Assembly: GCA_028717805.1 (NCBI GenBank)
Contig: JAQUNC010000026.1
Location: 1-33,747 of the forward strand
Source of the DNA: Atribacterota bacterium
GTDB taxonomy: Bacteria > Atribacterota > Phoenicimicrobiia > Phoenicimicrobiales > Stramentimicrobiaceae
Length of the DNA: 33,747 bases
Direction: 5' to 3'
Shown: positions 8,661 through 17,608 of the stretch, one piece after another
How positions within the stretch are numbered: position 1 is the stretch's first letter
Layout: every line of letters starts with the position of its first letter
The notes under the pieces: generated by a model
The model's database searches: none
The model's input: only the letters and a program-made list of their open reading frames with translations
Told to the model about the DNA's origin: nothing
Program-made: the position numbers and the translations under genes

Positions 8661-8950
8661 GTTTTGTATTACCAGAAATATTTTCTTTTACTTTAAAGAG
8701 CAACTTTTCTGCATCATTATTAATTAAAAAATAGTTAACTATAGACAATAAGTCATATATATCGATAAAAATTATTAATTGAAGCTCTGTATTCAAAGCT
8801 CATTTAATTTACAACCTATACAGTATATTGGTCACTAATTAAAAATATTTAATATCAAAGTACAAAGAGAATAAATTAAAGAATATTATCAAAGAAAATT
8901 ATAAAATTAAGGGTAATAACTACCCTTATGTTTAGAGGAGTTATTTAAAT
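8661..8950 (+). other. long untranslated leader of secDF, no gene seen
   Basis: This is the rest of the 462-base yajC-secD gap, downstream of the consensus promoter. It is very AT-rich, with no + strand ORF that has an SD. Two AAGCTC copies occur at about 8782-8800. A small hairpin, AAGGGTA (8909-8915) pairing with TACCCTT (8921-8927), lies just before the secD SD AGAGGAG (8934-8940). This arrangement could tune ribosome access to secD, but no known riboswitch class is recognised. A 65-codon minus-strand frame (8599-8796) has no supporting evidence. Confidence 0.35.
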
Positions 8951-10141
8951 ATGAAACAGTTAAGAATATTAAGATTAGCATTTATTATTCTGGTTATAGG
9001 AATTGCCCTGTTTTATGTCTTTCCTTTAGATAAAAATATTAATCTGGGTCTTGACTTACAGGGTGGTTCTCATATTGTTTTAGAATGCGTTGATTCACCA
9101 AATGCACCAGTCGATAGTGATGCAGTGAACAGAGTAATAGAAATTATTACCAATCGAATTAATCCGGAAGGAGTGAAAGAGCCAATCATACAACGTCAGG
9201 GAGAAAGAAGAATTCTAGTACAGTTGCCCGGGATGGATGATCCCCAGGAGGCAGAGAACCTTATTGGCAAGACTGCTTTATTGGAATTTAAAGATGAAAG
9301 CGGTGAAACATTGTTAACCGGAGCTTACTTGAAGAATGCTCAAACATCTTTTGATCGATTTGGTAGACCCAATGTTATACTTGAGTTCGATGAAGAAGGA
9401 GCAAAATTGTTTGAACAGGCTACAGTTAGAAATGTAGGGAAAATATTGGCTATTACTCTCGATGGACAGGAAATTTCAACTCCTGTAGTACAAGAGCCAA
9501 TTCCCAGTGGGGAAGCTTCTATTGTAGGTCAGTTCACTGTAGAGGAAGCACAGAGATTGGCATTATTACTGAGAAGTGGTGCTCTGCCAGTAGAGGTTAG
9601 AATTTTAGAAAACCGTTCGGTTGGACCGACTCTGGGAAGAGACTCTATTAACCGCAGTTTAAAAGCGGGAATTATAGGTTTAAGTTTGATACTCATATTT
9701 ATGGTTATTTTCTATAAAGGATTCGGCCTTATTGCTGATCTGGCATTATCAATATGTATGCTACTAATAATGGGAGCGATGGCAATATTGAATGCCACCT
9801 TAACCTTGCCAGGTATAGCTGGTATTATTCTAACTATTGGAATGGCAGTAGATGCCAATATATTGATATTTGAGAGAATAAAAGAAGAATTACAAATGGA
9901 TAAAACATTCAGGGCTTCTATTGAAGCTGGCTTTTCTAAGGCATTCAGAACGATTTTCGATTCCAATGTTACTACATTAATTGCGGCAATTGCTCTTCTT
10001 TATTTTGGCAGTGGTCCCATTAGAGGATTTGCCGTTACTTTAAGTATTGGTATTGTAGTTAGTATGTTTACCGCAATTGTAGTAACTAAGTTGATTCTAG
10101 AATTAATAGGGCAGCACTTTTCTAAGAACGCTTTAGTTTAA
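8951..10141 (+). CDS. secD: protein translocase subunit SecD
   Basis: SecD and SecF form a proton-driven membrane complex that pulls exported proteins out of SecYEG after SecA has pushed them in. The protein is 396 aa with a first transmembrane helix at about 6-25, the NLGLDLQGGSHIVLE motif, the large extracytoplasmic P1 domain, and five further helices in the C-terminal third. That third includes the conserved GMAVDANILIFERIKEEL. The length matches short SecD proteins of Firmicutes and other anaerobes. The SD AGAGGAG is 10 bases from the ATG. secF begins 23 bases after the stop. Confidence 0.96.
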   Translation: MKQLRILRLAFIILVIGIALFYVFPLDKNINLGLDLQGGSHIVLECVDSPNAPVDSDAVNRVIEIITNRINPEGVKEPIIQRQGERRILVQLPGMDDPQEAENLIGKTALLEFKDESGETLLTGAYLKNAQTSFDRFGRPNVILEFDEEGAKLFEQATVRNVGKILAITLDGQEISTPVVQEPIPSGEASIVGQFTVEEAQRLALLLRSGALPVEVRILENRSVGPTLGRDSINRSLKAGIIGLSLILIFMVIFYKGFGLIADLALSICMLLIMGAMAILNATLTLPGIAGIILTIGMAVDANILIFERIKEELQMDKTFRASIEAGFSKAFRTIFDSNVTTLIAAIALLYFGSGPIRGFAVTLSIGIVVSMFTAIVVTKLILELIGQHFSKNALV

Positions 10142-10164
10142 TATTGTATATTGGAGGATTTTTG

Positions 10165-11139
10165 ATGGATATAATTAAAGATACAAATATTCAATTTGTT
10201 TCTCGTAGAAAAATATTTTATATAATTTCTGGCCTAATAATTTTAATAGGTATAATTTCTTTATTATTTCTAGGATTTAATTTTGGCATAGATTTTGCTG
10301 GAGGTACACTGATACAACTGGAATTTAATCAGGAAAACATTACCGTTGCCGAAATTAGAAATGTATTAGGAGAAATAAATCTTGCCAGTAGTACTATTCA
10401 ATTATTATCTGATAATGAATTTGTAGTCAGGACAGCCCAAATAGGACTTCAAGAAAGACAGAACATATTAGAGACAATCGAACATAAAATTGGACCTTTT
10501 GAGGTATTGAGAGTAGAAATGGTTGGACCGGTTATTGGTGAGAGTCTAAAACGTTTAGCTGTTCTGGCAATTATCTTTGCTTTTATTGGTATTATTTTAT
10601 ATATCACAATTAGGTTTCAATTCAGATATGCCATTACTTCTATTATAGCTTTGGGGCATGATGTCTTAATAGCTCTAGGGATCATTTCTATCTTACAAAA
10701 GGAAATAACTATACCTATCATAGCTGCTATACTGACCATTGTGGGTTATTCTTTAAATAATACTATTGTAATCTTTGATAGATTGAGAGAAAATCTAAAG
10801 TTAAAGTTACACTCACCTCTGGAGGAGGTAATTGATTTGAGTATAAATCAATCGTTAAGTAGAACCATTAATACCGCTCTTACTACTTTATTACCAGTGT
10901 TAGCATTATATTTCTTTGGCGGTACATTATCCGACTTTGCTTTTGTTTTATTAGTTGGTATAACTGTCGGAACCTATTCATCTATTTGTATTGCTGGTCC
11001 TTTACTTTTAGAATTAAAGAAAAGAGGTAAAGTATCAACCAAGACCATACCCTCAACCAACCAAAGAGTTAGAGAGCAGGAGGTTAAAATTACTAAAAAA
11101 GTTAAAAGTAAAAAGGTGAAAAAAGAGAAACGGCAATAA
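10165..11139 (+). CDS. secF: protein translocase subunit SecF
   Basis: Partner of SecD, with six predicted transmembrane helices. It includes FNFGIDFAGGTLIQLEF after the first helix and GYSLNNTIVIFDRLRENL in the fourth/fifth helix region, the SecF counterpart of the SecD motif. The chosen start is ATG 10165, with TTGGAGGA 6 bases upstream, giving 324 aa. An in-frame TTG at 10144 would put that SD inside the coding region. The last 40 residues are a highly basic tail (many Lys), plausibly cytoplasmic and touching membrane lipids or the ribosome; that role is inferred. Confidence 0.95.
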   Translation: MDIIKDTNIQFVSRRKIFYIISGLIILIGIISLLFLGFNFGIDFAGGTLIQLEFNQENITVAEIRNVLGEINLASSTIQLLSDNEFVVRTAQIGLQERQNILETIEHKIGPFEVLRVEMVGPVIGESLKRLAVLAIIFAFIGIILYITIRFQFRYAITSIIALGHDVLIALGIISILQKEITIPIIAAILTIVGYSLNNTIVIFDRLRENLKLKLHSPLEEVIDLSINQSLSRTINTALTTLLPVLALYFFGGTLSDFAFVLLVGITVGTYSSICIAGPLLLELKKRGKVSTKTIPSTNQRVREQEVKITKKVKSKKVKKEKRQ

Positions 11140-11182
11140 AAAATTTAGTTAGTCAATTCTAATATCAGGAGGATGAAGCCGA

Positions 11183-11701
11183 ATGGATTTAAGAAATAGA
11201 ATTAGAAATATACCGGATTTCCCGGTTAAAGGGATACAATTTAAGGATATTACCACATTACTAAAAGATAAAGATGCTTACCGGTATTGCATTGACCAGA
11301 TTACCCAACACTGTAAAAATTTAAAAATTGATTTTATTGCTGGCATTGAAGCGCGTGGTTTTATTATTGGTGCTCCAGTTTCCTATAATTTACAGATAGG
11401 ATTTATACCCATTCGTAAAGGAGGTAGGCTCCCATATGAGGTTGAGAAAATTACTTATCAATTAGAATATGGAGAAAATGTATTAGAAATCCATAAAGAT
11501 GCATTTCAAAAAGGCAGTCGCATCATGGTAATAGATGACTTACTTGCTACTGGAGGCACAACCCTGGCTGTTTTTCAACTTATTGAAAAACTAAATGGTA
11601 TAGTTGTAGGAGCTGATTTCATTATTGAGTTGGAAATGCTAAACGGAAGAGAAAAGTTAAAGGGATATGAAATATTTTCTCTGGTAAAGTATAATTTATA
11701 A
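11183..11701 (+). CDS. apt: adenine phosphoribosyltransferase
   Basis: This enzyme salvages adenine, joining it to PRPP to make AMP. The protein is 172 aa, normal for Apt. It opens with RIRNIPDFPVKGIQFKDITTLL, the family's N-terminal signature. It carries GIEARGF (54-60), RKGGRLPYE, and the PRPP loop VIDDLLATGGTT (116-127). The ATG follows a strong AGGAGG about 11 bases upstream. It sits between secF and relA, as in many Firmicutes (often secDF-recJ-apt-relA), but recJ is absent from this spot. Confidence 0.96.
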   Translation: MDLRNRIRNIPDFPVKGIQFKDITTLLKDKDAYRYCIDQITQHCKNLKIDFIAGIEARGFIIGAPVSYNLQIGFIPIRKGGRLPYEVEKITYQLEYGENVLEIHKDAFQKGSRIMVIDDLLATGGTTLAVFQLIEKLNGIVVGADFIIELEMLNGREKLKGYEIFSLVKYNL

Positions 11702-11806
11702 TATATAAAATGTTAATATTAATATAAGATAGAAAGTTAATTTATCCGTTCTCATCATCCTAAAACATTTCAAAAGAGTATATCAATAAATATTTTCATT
11801 ATTTGA

Positions 11807-12040
11807 TATTATCAAAATTTCAGAAATTCAGATGCCTTGATTAAGGGGTATTCTTTAAAAACCATAGATGCTAATCTAACAGGATTGATAGGTAAAATTT
11901 TAGAGAAAATCTTCATAGATTAAAAAAATAGTTAGAGAAGTTATAGAAGAGATGGCTCCCCTGACAATCCTGAGATAGATTATAAAAATCCAAAAAAATG
12001 TATTTTTAAGTATGATAAAGTATTTTCTATTGTTTTATAA
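11807..12040 (+). pseudogene. possible decayed coding remnant in the apt-relA gap
   Basis: The 496-base gap between apt and the relA start has no intact gene. One frame looks protein-like across internal stops: a segment beginning DALIKGYSLKTIDANLTG and running to TAA 11921, TAG at 11933, then 34 open codons (11936-12037) including DGSPDNPEIDYKNPKKC. There is no start codon or SD for it. The family is not recognised. It may be the worn end of a lost gene, or chance in AT-rich DNA. The rest of the gap (12041-12160) shows nothing further. Confidence 0.3.
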
Positions 12041-12163
12041 TAAAACTATTTGCTAATTTAAGTTTTTCTTTCAGAAAGAGTTTGAGTGACAAGAAATAAA
12101 TTACTAATAATTAATTAGTAAATAATACTGCCATGCACCCTAAGAAGCACACAATATTATATA

Positions 12164-12172
12164 TGGTATACT
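12164..12172 (+). promoter_or_regulatory. candidate extended -10 promoter for relA
   Basis: TGG followed by TATACT (12167-12172) forms an extended -10; no good -35 is seen 16-18 bases upstream. The implied start near 12179 would leave a leader of only about 20 bases before the proposed AUA start at 12198, carrying the SD AAAGAGGT. This is weak evidence. Confidence 0.4.
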
Positions 12173-12197
12173 ATATCCTATTAAAGAGGTACTCAAA

Positions 12198-14351
12198 ATA
12201 GATAAACCTATTAAAATTGAAACTTTAATTGATAAAATTAAATCTTATAATCCAGAAGCAGACATTGATTTTCTTTGGAAAGCCTATACCTTTTCCCAGG
12301 GAGCCCACCAGAATCAGAAAAGATATTCCGGTCAACCATATTTATCCCATCCTTTAGAGGTAGCTGATATATTGGCAGATTTAAATATGGATATTATCAC
12401 TATTGTAGCCGGTTTGTTACATGATGTTGTAGAGGATACACATGTAAATCTGGAGGAAATAAGCGATGTTTTTGGAGAAGAAGTAGCAATGCTGGTCAAT
12501 GGAGTAACCAAGTTAAGTAAGATTTCTTTTAGGACCAAGGAAGAAAGACAGGCAGAAAATTTCCGAAAAATGTTTTTGGCGATTGCTGAAGACATCAGGG
12601 TTATTCTAATTAAATTAGCTGATAGGCTAAATAATATGCGTACTTTAAAATATATGCCAGCTCCCAAGCGTTTGAAAAAGGCCCGTGAAACATTAGATAT
12701 TTATATTCCTATTGCTAATAGATTGGGTTTATATCGAGTAAAGTGGGAATTAGAAGATTACTCACTTCTTAATTTAGATCCTAAAAAATATAGTGAATTA
12801 GCTAAAAAAGTTGCTAGAAGTAGAGCTGAGAGAGAACAATATATTGAATTTGTTAAAAAGAGAATGGAAGAAGAATTACAGAAGTTTGGCATTAAAGCCA
12901 GAATACAGGGTAGACCAAAAAATATTTATAGTATCTATAAAAAGATGGAAGAGCAGGATAAAGATTTTTTTCAAATTTTTGATTTGATGGCTATTAGAAT
13001 CGTATGTAACACCATCACAGATTGTTATGCCTCCTTAGGTCTTCTCCATTCCATCTGGAAACCCATGCCTGGAAGATTTAAAGATTATATCGCTATGCCA
13101 AAATCAAATATGTACCAATCTTTACATACTACTGTTATAACTTCTGAAGGTGAACCATTAGAAGTACAGATTAGAACAGAAGAAATGCATCGAACAGCTG
13201 AATATGGAATTGCTGCACATTGGAAATATAAAGAAAAAGGGGATTTTTTAAAGAATAGTAAATTTGAAGAAAGATTAACCTGGTTAAGACAAATACTGGA
13301 TTGGCAAACGGAGTTAAAAGATCCACGTGAATTTATGGAGAATCTAAAAATTGATCTGTTACAATACGAAGTATATACTTTTACTCCTAAAGGAGATGTA
13401 AAAATATTACCTCTGGGTTCCACTCCGGTGGACTTTGCCTATTCCATACATACCGAAATTGGTCATCATTGTGTGGGGGCAAAGGTTAATAATAAAATAG
13501 TACCTCTTGACCGTAAATTAAAAAGTGGGGATATTGTAGAGATAATAACATCAAAAACCTCTGCTGGACCAAGTAGAGATTGGTTAAAATTTGTTCAAAC
13601 CTCTGGTGCTAAAACCAGAATCAAGGCCTGGTTTAAGAAGGAGTTTCGAGCAGAAAATATAGAAAAGGGGAAAACATTGATATTAAGGGAATTAGAAAAA
13701 TTGAGAGTTCCCTGGAATTCGGAGTTTGAAAAAAAACTTGCTGGTATTTGCCAACCTATGGGCTATACCGATCCCGATTCTTTATTTGAGGCAATTGGCT
13801 ATAAAAAATTGAATCCCACTCAATTGATTAATAAACTTTTACCACAGGAGAAAAAAAAGGGAATCCAGGTTAAAGAAGAGGTAGTTAAAGAGAAAAGAGT
13901 TGAGAAGGGAGTAAAAATTGATGGAGTAGACAATATTTTAATACGATTTGCTAAGTGTTGTCACCCTGTTCCTGGTGATGATATCATTGGTTATATTACC
14001 AGAGGAAGAGGAGTTACTATTCATCGGGTCGAATGCCCCAATCTAAAAAATTTTTCTCAGGAAGAAGAAAGGTTTATTAACGCTGAATGGTATGAAACAG
14101 AGGATACTTATTTTCCAGTAAACATTAAAATTGTATCAGTAGATAGAAAAAGTTTAATTTCAGATGTTTCAATGATAATTTCCAATTATAAAGCGGGAAT
14201 TAAATATATCAATGGGGTAGCTAATAAAAACAACATTGCTATAATTCACCTAACCATTGAAGTTAGCACGCTTGATCATTTAAAGGAAATCATGGCTCGC
14301 CTGAGAAGTCTAAAAGCTGTAAAAGAAGTAAAAAGAATGGAAGGAGATTAA
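12198..14351 (+). CDS. relA: bifunctional (p)ppGpp synthetase/hydrolase, RelA/SpoT family
   Basis: Makes and degrades the alarmone (p)ppGpp during starvation. Starting at ATA 12198 gives 717 aa, the normal full length. That start follows AAAGAGGT by 7 bases. No ATG, GTG or TTG lies in frame between the upstream stop (12141) and 12372. A TTG start at 12372 would give 659 aa and lose the metal-binding His51 (HPLEVA). Domains: HD hydrolase with His51 and the HD pair 75-76 in HDVVEDT; synthetase with RPKNIYSIYKKM, a KPMPGRFKDYIAMPK stretch, MYQSLHTTV and EVQIRTEEMH; TGS beginning VYTFTPKGDVKILP; a CCHPVPGDDI zinc/CC motif; and a C-terminal ACT domain. dtd follows 20 bases later. The product is firm; the AUA start is an inference (or a base error). 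Confidence 0.93.
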   Translation: MDKPIKIETLIDKIKSYNPEADIDFLWKAYTFSQGAHQNQKRYSGQPYLSHPLEVADILADLNMDIITIVAGLLHDVVEDTHVNLEEISDVFGEEVAMLVNGVTKLSKISFRTKEERQAENFRKMFLAIAEDIRVILIKLADRLNNMRTLKYMPAPKRLKKARETLDIYIPIANRLGLYRVKWELEDYSLLNLDPKKYSELAKKVARSRAEREQYIEFVKKRMEEELQKFGIKARIQGRPKNIYSIYKKMEEQDKDFFQIFDLMAIRIVCNTITDCYASLGLLHSIWKPMPGRFKDYIAMPKSNMYQSLHTTVITSEGEPLEVQIRTEEMHRTAEYGIAAHWKYKEKGDFLKNSKFEERLTWLRQILDWQTELKDPREFMENLKIDLLQYEVYTFTPKGDVKILPLGSTPVDFAYSIHTEIGHHCVGAKVNNKIVPLDRKLKSGDIVEIITSKTSAGPSRDWLKFVQTSGAKTRIKAWFKKEFRAENIEKGKTLILRELEKLRVPWNSEFEKKLAGICQPMGYTDPDSLFEAIGYKKLNPTQLINKLLPQEKKKGIQVKEEVVKEKRVEKGVKIDGVDNILIRFAKCCHPVPGDDIIGYITRGRGVTIHRVECPNLKNFSQEEERFINAEWYETEDTYFPVNIKIVSVDRKSLISDVSMIISNYKAGIKYINGVANKNNIAIIHLTIEVSTLDHLKEIMARLRSLKAVKEVKRMEGD

Positions 14352-14371
14352 AAAATGGAGAGGAGTAGCTT

Positions 14372-14818
14372 ATGAAGGCAATAATCCAGAGGGTGAGCAA
14401 AGCTTTAGTAAGAGTGGAGAATGAGAAAATAGCTCAAATTGAATGTGGCATGTTGGTTTTATTGGGTGTAAAAAATGATGACACTGAAAAAGAAGCAGAA
14501 TTACTGGCCAAAAAAACAGTAAATTTACGAATCTTTAGTGATAAAGAGGGTAAGATGAATTTATCTTTATTAGACATACAAGGTGAGGCCTTAGTAGTAT
14601 CACAATTTACCCTTTATGGAAACTGTAAGAAAGGGAGAAGGCCAAGTTTTATTGATGCTGCTTTACCGGAAAAAGCCGATTTACTTTATCAACATTATGT
14701 ACAGTGCTTAAAAAATGATAACATTTCTGTTCAAACCGGACAATTTCAAGCAATGATGCAGGTTGAATTAATTAATGAAGGGCCGGTTACTATTATTTTA
14801 GATAGTGCTGAGTTGTAA
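14372..14818 (+). CDS. dtd: D-aminoacyl-tRNA deacylase
   Basis: This proofreading enzyme removes D-amino acids (and glycine from tRNA-Ala) from mischarged tRNAs. The 148-aa length is standard. It shows MKAIIQRV at the start, the active-site SQFTLYG motif in the middle and the cross-subunit Gly-Pro motif as NEGPVTI near the C-terminus. GGAGAGGAG lies just upstream of the ATG. It follows relA by 20 bases, a very common bacterial pairing. Confidence 0.96.
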   Translation: MKAIIQRVSKALVRVENEKIAQIECGMLVLLGVKNDDTEKEAELLAKKTVNLRIFSDKEGKMNLSLLDIQGEALVVSQFTLYGNCKKGRRPSFIDAALPEKADLLYQHYVQCLKNDNISVQTGQFQAMMQVELINEGPVTIILDSAEL

Positions 14819-14855
14819 AATAAGTAATACCGGAAAGATTGGAAAGGAAGATCTT

Positions 14856-15494
14856 ATGAATAAGAGCAAGGTAGATTTTTATTTAAAGAGAATAGTCCTG
14901 GGTGCACTAGCTACCAATTGCTATATTATTGGATGTACCAAAACTAAAGAGGCAGCAATTATTGACCCAGCTGAAGAAAGCAGGGTTCTTTTAAAGTTAA
15001 TAAAAGATAATGAATTTCAGTTAAAGTATATTATTAATACTCATGGTCATGCTGATCATATCGGTGGGAATAAATTATTAAAAGAAAAATATTCCGCAAA
15101 ATTATTGATACATATGTTGGATGAGAATATGCTGATAGATTCTAAAAAGAATTTTTCTTTTTATACCGGCATACCTGTTCAATCTCCTCCATCGGATGAG
15201 TATCTGGAAGATGGAATGAATATAAGTTTAGGCTTTCTTAATCTTTTTATCATTCATACTCCCGGTCATTCTCCAGGAAGTATTTCTATTAAGGTAGATA
15301 ATATGATATTCACAGGCGATACCCTATTTAAGGATGGTATTGGACGTACTGATCTTCCGGGAGGATCTATCTCTGATATAATAAAATCTATTAAAGAAAA
15401 ACTCTTTGCTTTTGATGGTTTCTGTGAGGTATTGCCTGGTCATGGGTCTGCTACAACTATAAAACAGGAATTACAGAATAATCAATGGTTATAG
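14856..15494 (+). CDS. MBL-fold metallo-hydrolase (glyoxalase II-like)
   Basis: A 212-aa cytoplasmic metallo-beta-lactamase-fold hydrolase. The metal motif THGHADH (62-68) is followed by HTPGHSPGS, the bridging-Asp region FTGDTLF and LPGHG near the end. This matches the short YcbL/glyoxalase II-like proteins often found after dtd in Firmicutes. The substrate is unknown: candidates are S-lactoyl-glutathione-like thioesters or other esters. It lacks the C-terminal glutathione-binding domain of true glyoxalase II. The ATG (14856) follows GGAAAGGAAG; a GTG start at 14805 would overlap dtd by 14 bases and lacks a good SD. Confidence 0.9.
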   Translation: MNKSKVDFYLKRIVLGALATNCYIIGCTKTKEAAIIDPAEESRVLLKLIKDNEFQLKYIINTHGHADHIGGNKLLKEKYSAKLLIHMLDENMLIDSKKNFSFYTGIPVQSPPSDEYLEDGMNISLGFLNLFIIHTPGHSPGSISIKVDNMIFTGDTLFKDGIGRTDLPGGSISDIIKSIKEKLFAFDGFCEVLPGHGSATTIKQELQNNQWL

Positions 15495-15532
15495 TAAGAA
15501 TGATATCAAATGAAATTAATAAGGAGAAAGAT

Positions 15533-16792
15533 ATGTTACCATATGATATAAAAGATATTAATCTCGCTGAAACGGGTTTGAAAAGGATAAAATGGGCACT
15601 AAACCAAATGCCGGTATTGGAAACCATTAAAAGACGTTTTAAAAAGGAAAAACCATTAAAAAATATTAATATTGCTGCCTGTCTGCATGTAACCACTGAA
15701 ACTGCCAATTTAATGATAACCTTAAAAGAAGGTGGGGCTAACCCAGTTTTATGTGCCTCTAATCCTCTAAGTACACAGGATGATGTTGCAGCATCATTAG
15801 TGCAAGATTTTCAAATTTCGGTTTTTGCAATAAGGGGTATTGACCAGAAGGGCTATTACTCTCATATAAGCAGTACATTGGATTGTAAACCACATATAAC
15901 TATGGATGATGGGGCTGATTTGGTTACTATGGTTCACAATAGTAGAAAAGAACTGATGACCAGGATTATTGGTGGTACTGAGGAAACTACTACTGGTGTT
16001 ATACGTTTAAGAAGTATGGAAAAAGAAGGTGTTTTACAATATCCTATTATTGCTGTGAATGATGCTTTGACGAAACATCTTTTTGATAATAGATATGGAA
16101 CGGGACAGAGCACAATAGACGGTTTATTAAGAGCGACTAATATCCTATTAGCAGGCAAAGTAATGGTAATATGTGGTTATGGTTGGTGTGCTCGAGGATT
16201 GGCGAATAAAGCCAGGGGAATGGGAGCCAGAGTGATTATTACTGAAATTGATCCATTAAAAGCTTTGGAAGCAGTTATGGATGGATTTCAGGTAAGTACT
16301 ATTTATGAGGCAGCTAAAATAGGGGATATATTTATTACTTTAACCGGCAACAAAAACGTTATCAGCAGAAACGAATTTTTAGTGATGAAAGATGGATCTA
16401 TTTTGGCCAATGCAGGACATTTTAATGTGGAAATCGATATTCCTGCTTTAGAAGAGTTAGCTTTAAGAAAAGAAGTAGCCAGAAATGGAGTGGTTTCATA
16501 TATTTTTGATGACCAAAAAAGATTATTCTTATTAGTTGAGGGTAGATTATTGAATCTCGCTGCAGCTGAAGGCCATCCAGCCAGCGTTATGGATATGAGC
16601 TTTGCAAATCAGGCCTTATCAATTGAATATATACTTAAAGAAAGTGGTTCCTTATCTAAAAAGGTTTATACTGTTCCAGAGGATATCGATAAGCAGATTG
16701 CCTTATTAAAATTGAGAAGTATGGGAATTGAAATTGATAAACTTACTGCTGAGCAAAAAAGGTATTTAAATAGCTGGCAGGAAGGTACATAA
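15533..16792 (+). CDS. ahcY: adenosylhomocysteinase (S-adenosylhomocysteine hydrolase)
   Basis: Splits S-adenosylhomocysteine, the by-product of SAM methylations, into homocysteine and adenosine using bound NAD. The start is ATG 15533, with AAGGAGA 5 bases upstream, giving 419 aa. The frame is open to ATG 15485, which would overlap the upstream stop and has no SD. Motifs: [19 protein letters not shown] at the N-terminus, HVTTETANL, the NAD-binding [18 protein letters not shown], and [10 protein letters not shown]. It is shorter than the eukaryotic/proteobacterial type, as in archaea and thermophilic bacteria. The hydrolase suggests a SAM cycle without the Pfs/LuxS route; this fits the SAM-using QueA and KamA-type enzymes nearby but is not specific to them. 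Confidence 0.95.
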   Translation: MLPYDIKDINLAETGLKRIKWALNQMPVLETIKRRFKKEKPLKNINIAACLHVTTETANLMITLKEGGANPVLCASNPLSTQDDVAASLVQDFQISVFAIRGIDQKGYYSHISSTLDCKPHITMDDGADLVTMVHNSRKELMTRIIGGTEETTTGVIRLRSMEKEGVLQYPIIAVNDALTKHLFDNRYGTGQSTIDGLLRATNILLAGKVMVICGYGWCARGLANKARGMGARVIITEIDPLKALEAVMDGFQVSTIYEAAKIGDIFITLTGNKNVISRNEFLVMKDGSILANAGHFNVEIDIPALEELALRKEVARNGVVSYIFDDQKRLFLLVEGRLLNLAAAEGHPASVMDMSFANQALSIEYILKESGSLSKKVYTVPEDIDKQIALLKLRSMGIEIDKLTAEQKRYLNSWQEGT

Positions 16793-16836
16793 TTATTTGA
16801 TTTTAATTAAAATTGAACGTAGTAAAAGTTAGTAGA

Positions 16837-17592
16837 ATGACTAATAATAGTTTTTGGGAATACTTAAAAGAAGGATTCCTTAATCTTATTTATCCCCTTA
16901 GTTGTGAAAACTGTGGTAAACCAATTCAGGAATCCAGAGGGTATAGCATTTGTGACGATTGTCTTCAGTTTATCAAATTGATTTCTTCTCCTTATTGCTA
17001 TCATTGTGGCAAACCCTTCTCTCCGGAGGTAGAATTTGAGAAAGAAGCCTTATGCACTGATTGTCTGAATAAAAGAGATCATTTCTATTTTGTTAGATCA
17101 GTCGCTTATTATCAGGAAGTATTGAGAAAATGTATCCATTTACTTAAATATAAAAAACAGGTAAAATTAGTGAAACCATTAGCAAGTTTAATGATTAATT
17201 ATCTTTTAAGAAATGAGTTGATAGATATAAGCGATATTGAATTGATTATTCCGGTTCCTTTATTTAAAGATGATTATTTAAAAAGGGGTTTTAATCAGAG
17301 TGGTTTGTTAGCAAAATGTATTGCTGATTATTTTTCCATTCCCTTTTCCGAAGACTTATTATTAAAAATTAGAGGCAATCTTTCTCAGGTTGGTTTATCA
17401 AAAACAGAGAGGAAAAGTAATGTAAATAAAGTTTATTCTCTTAATTCCTCTTTCCCAACAAGCACTATTTCAGGGATTTTACTGATAGACGATATCTTTA
17501 CTACCGGTGCTACTATTGAAGCTTGTTGTAGGGAATTAAGAAAAACAGGTATAAAAAAAGTGTTTGTTTTAACATTAGCCAGAGGAGTGTGA
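16837..17592 (+). CDS. comFC: ComFC-type phosphoribosyltransferase-domain protein
   Basis: A 251-aa protein. The N-terminus carries four paired cysteines in a double zinc ribbon (CENCGKP, CDDC, CYHCGKPF, CTDC). The C-terminus is a PRTase-like domain with LIDDIFTTGATIEAC. ComF proteins are needed for uptake or processing of transforming DNA in competent bacteria, but family members are also widespread in bacteria not known to be competent. The start is uncertain: ATG 16837 or an in-frame TTG at 16813, neither with a clear SD. The gene sits directly upstream of the structured RNA and hpf, the usual setting of the raiA-motif RNA. Confidence 0.9.
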   Translation: MTNNSFWEYLKEGFLNLIYPLSCENCGKPIQESRGYSICDDCLQFIKLISSPYCYHCGKPFSPEVEFEKEALCTDCLNKRDHFYFVRSVAYYQEVLRKCIHLLKYKKQVKLVKPLASLMINYLLRNELIDISDIELIIPVPLFKDDYLKRGFNQSGLLAKCIADYFSIPFSEDLLLKIRGNLSQVGLSKTERKSNVNKVYSLNSSFPTSTISGILLIDDIFTTGATIEACCRELRKTGIKKVFVLTLARGV

Positions 17593-17597
17593 ATAAT
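17569..17597 (+). promoter_or_regulatory. candidate promoter of the raiA-motif RNA
   Basis: TTAACA (17569-17574), 17 bases, AATAAT (17592-17597); each hexamer has one mismatch to consensus. It lies over the last codons of comFC. The predicted start near 17604 is just 5 bases before the closing stem of the RNA at 17609, which supports both calls. Confidence 0.55.
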
Positions 17598-17608
17598 TTT
17601 TAAGTAAT

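Noticed and set aside
8599-8796. Minus-strand 65-codon frame in the yajC-secD gap
   Set aside because: It starts at TTG without an SD, its composition matches AT-rich noncoding DNA, and it would be opposite to every other gene here.
12372-12374. TTG 12372 as the relA start
   Set aside because: It would delete the first 58 residues, including the metal-binding His of the HD domain and family-conserved sequence.
14805-14856. GTG 14805 as start of the MBL-fold gene
   Set aside because: It overlaps dtd, has no SD, and ATG 14856 has GGAAAGGAAG and a family-like N-terminus.
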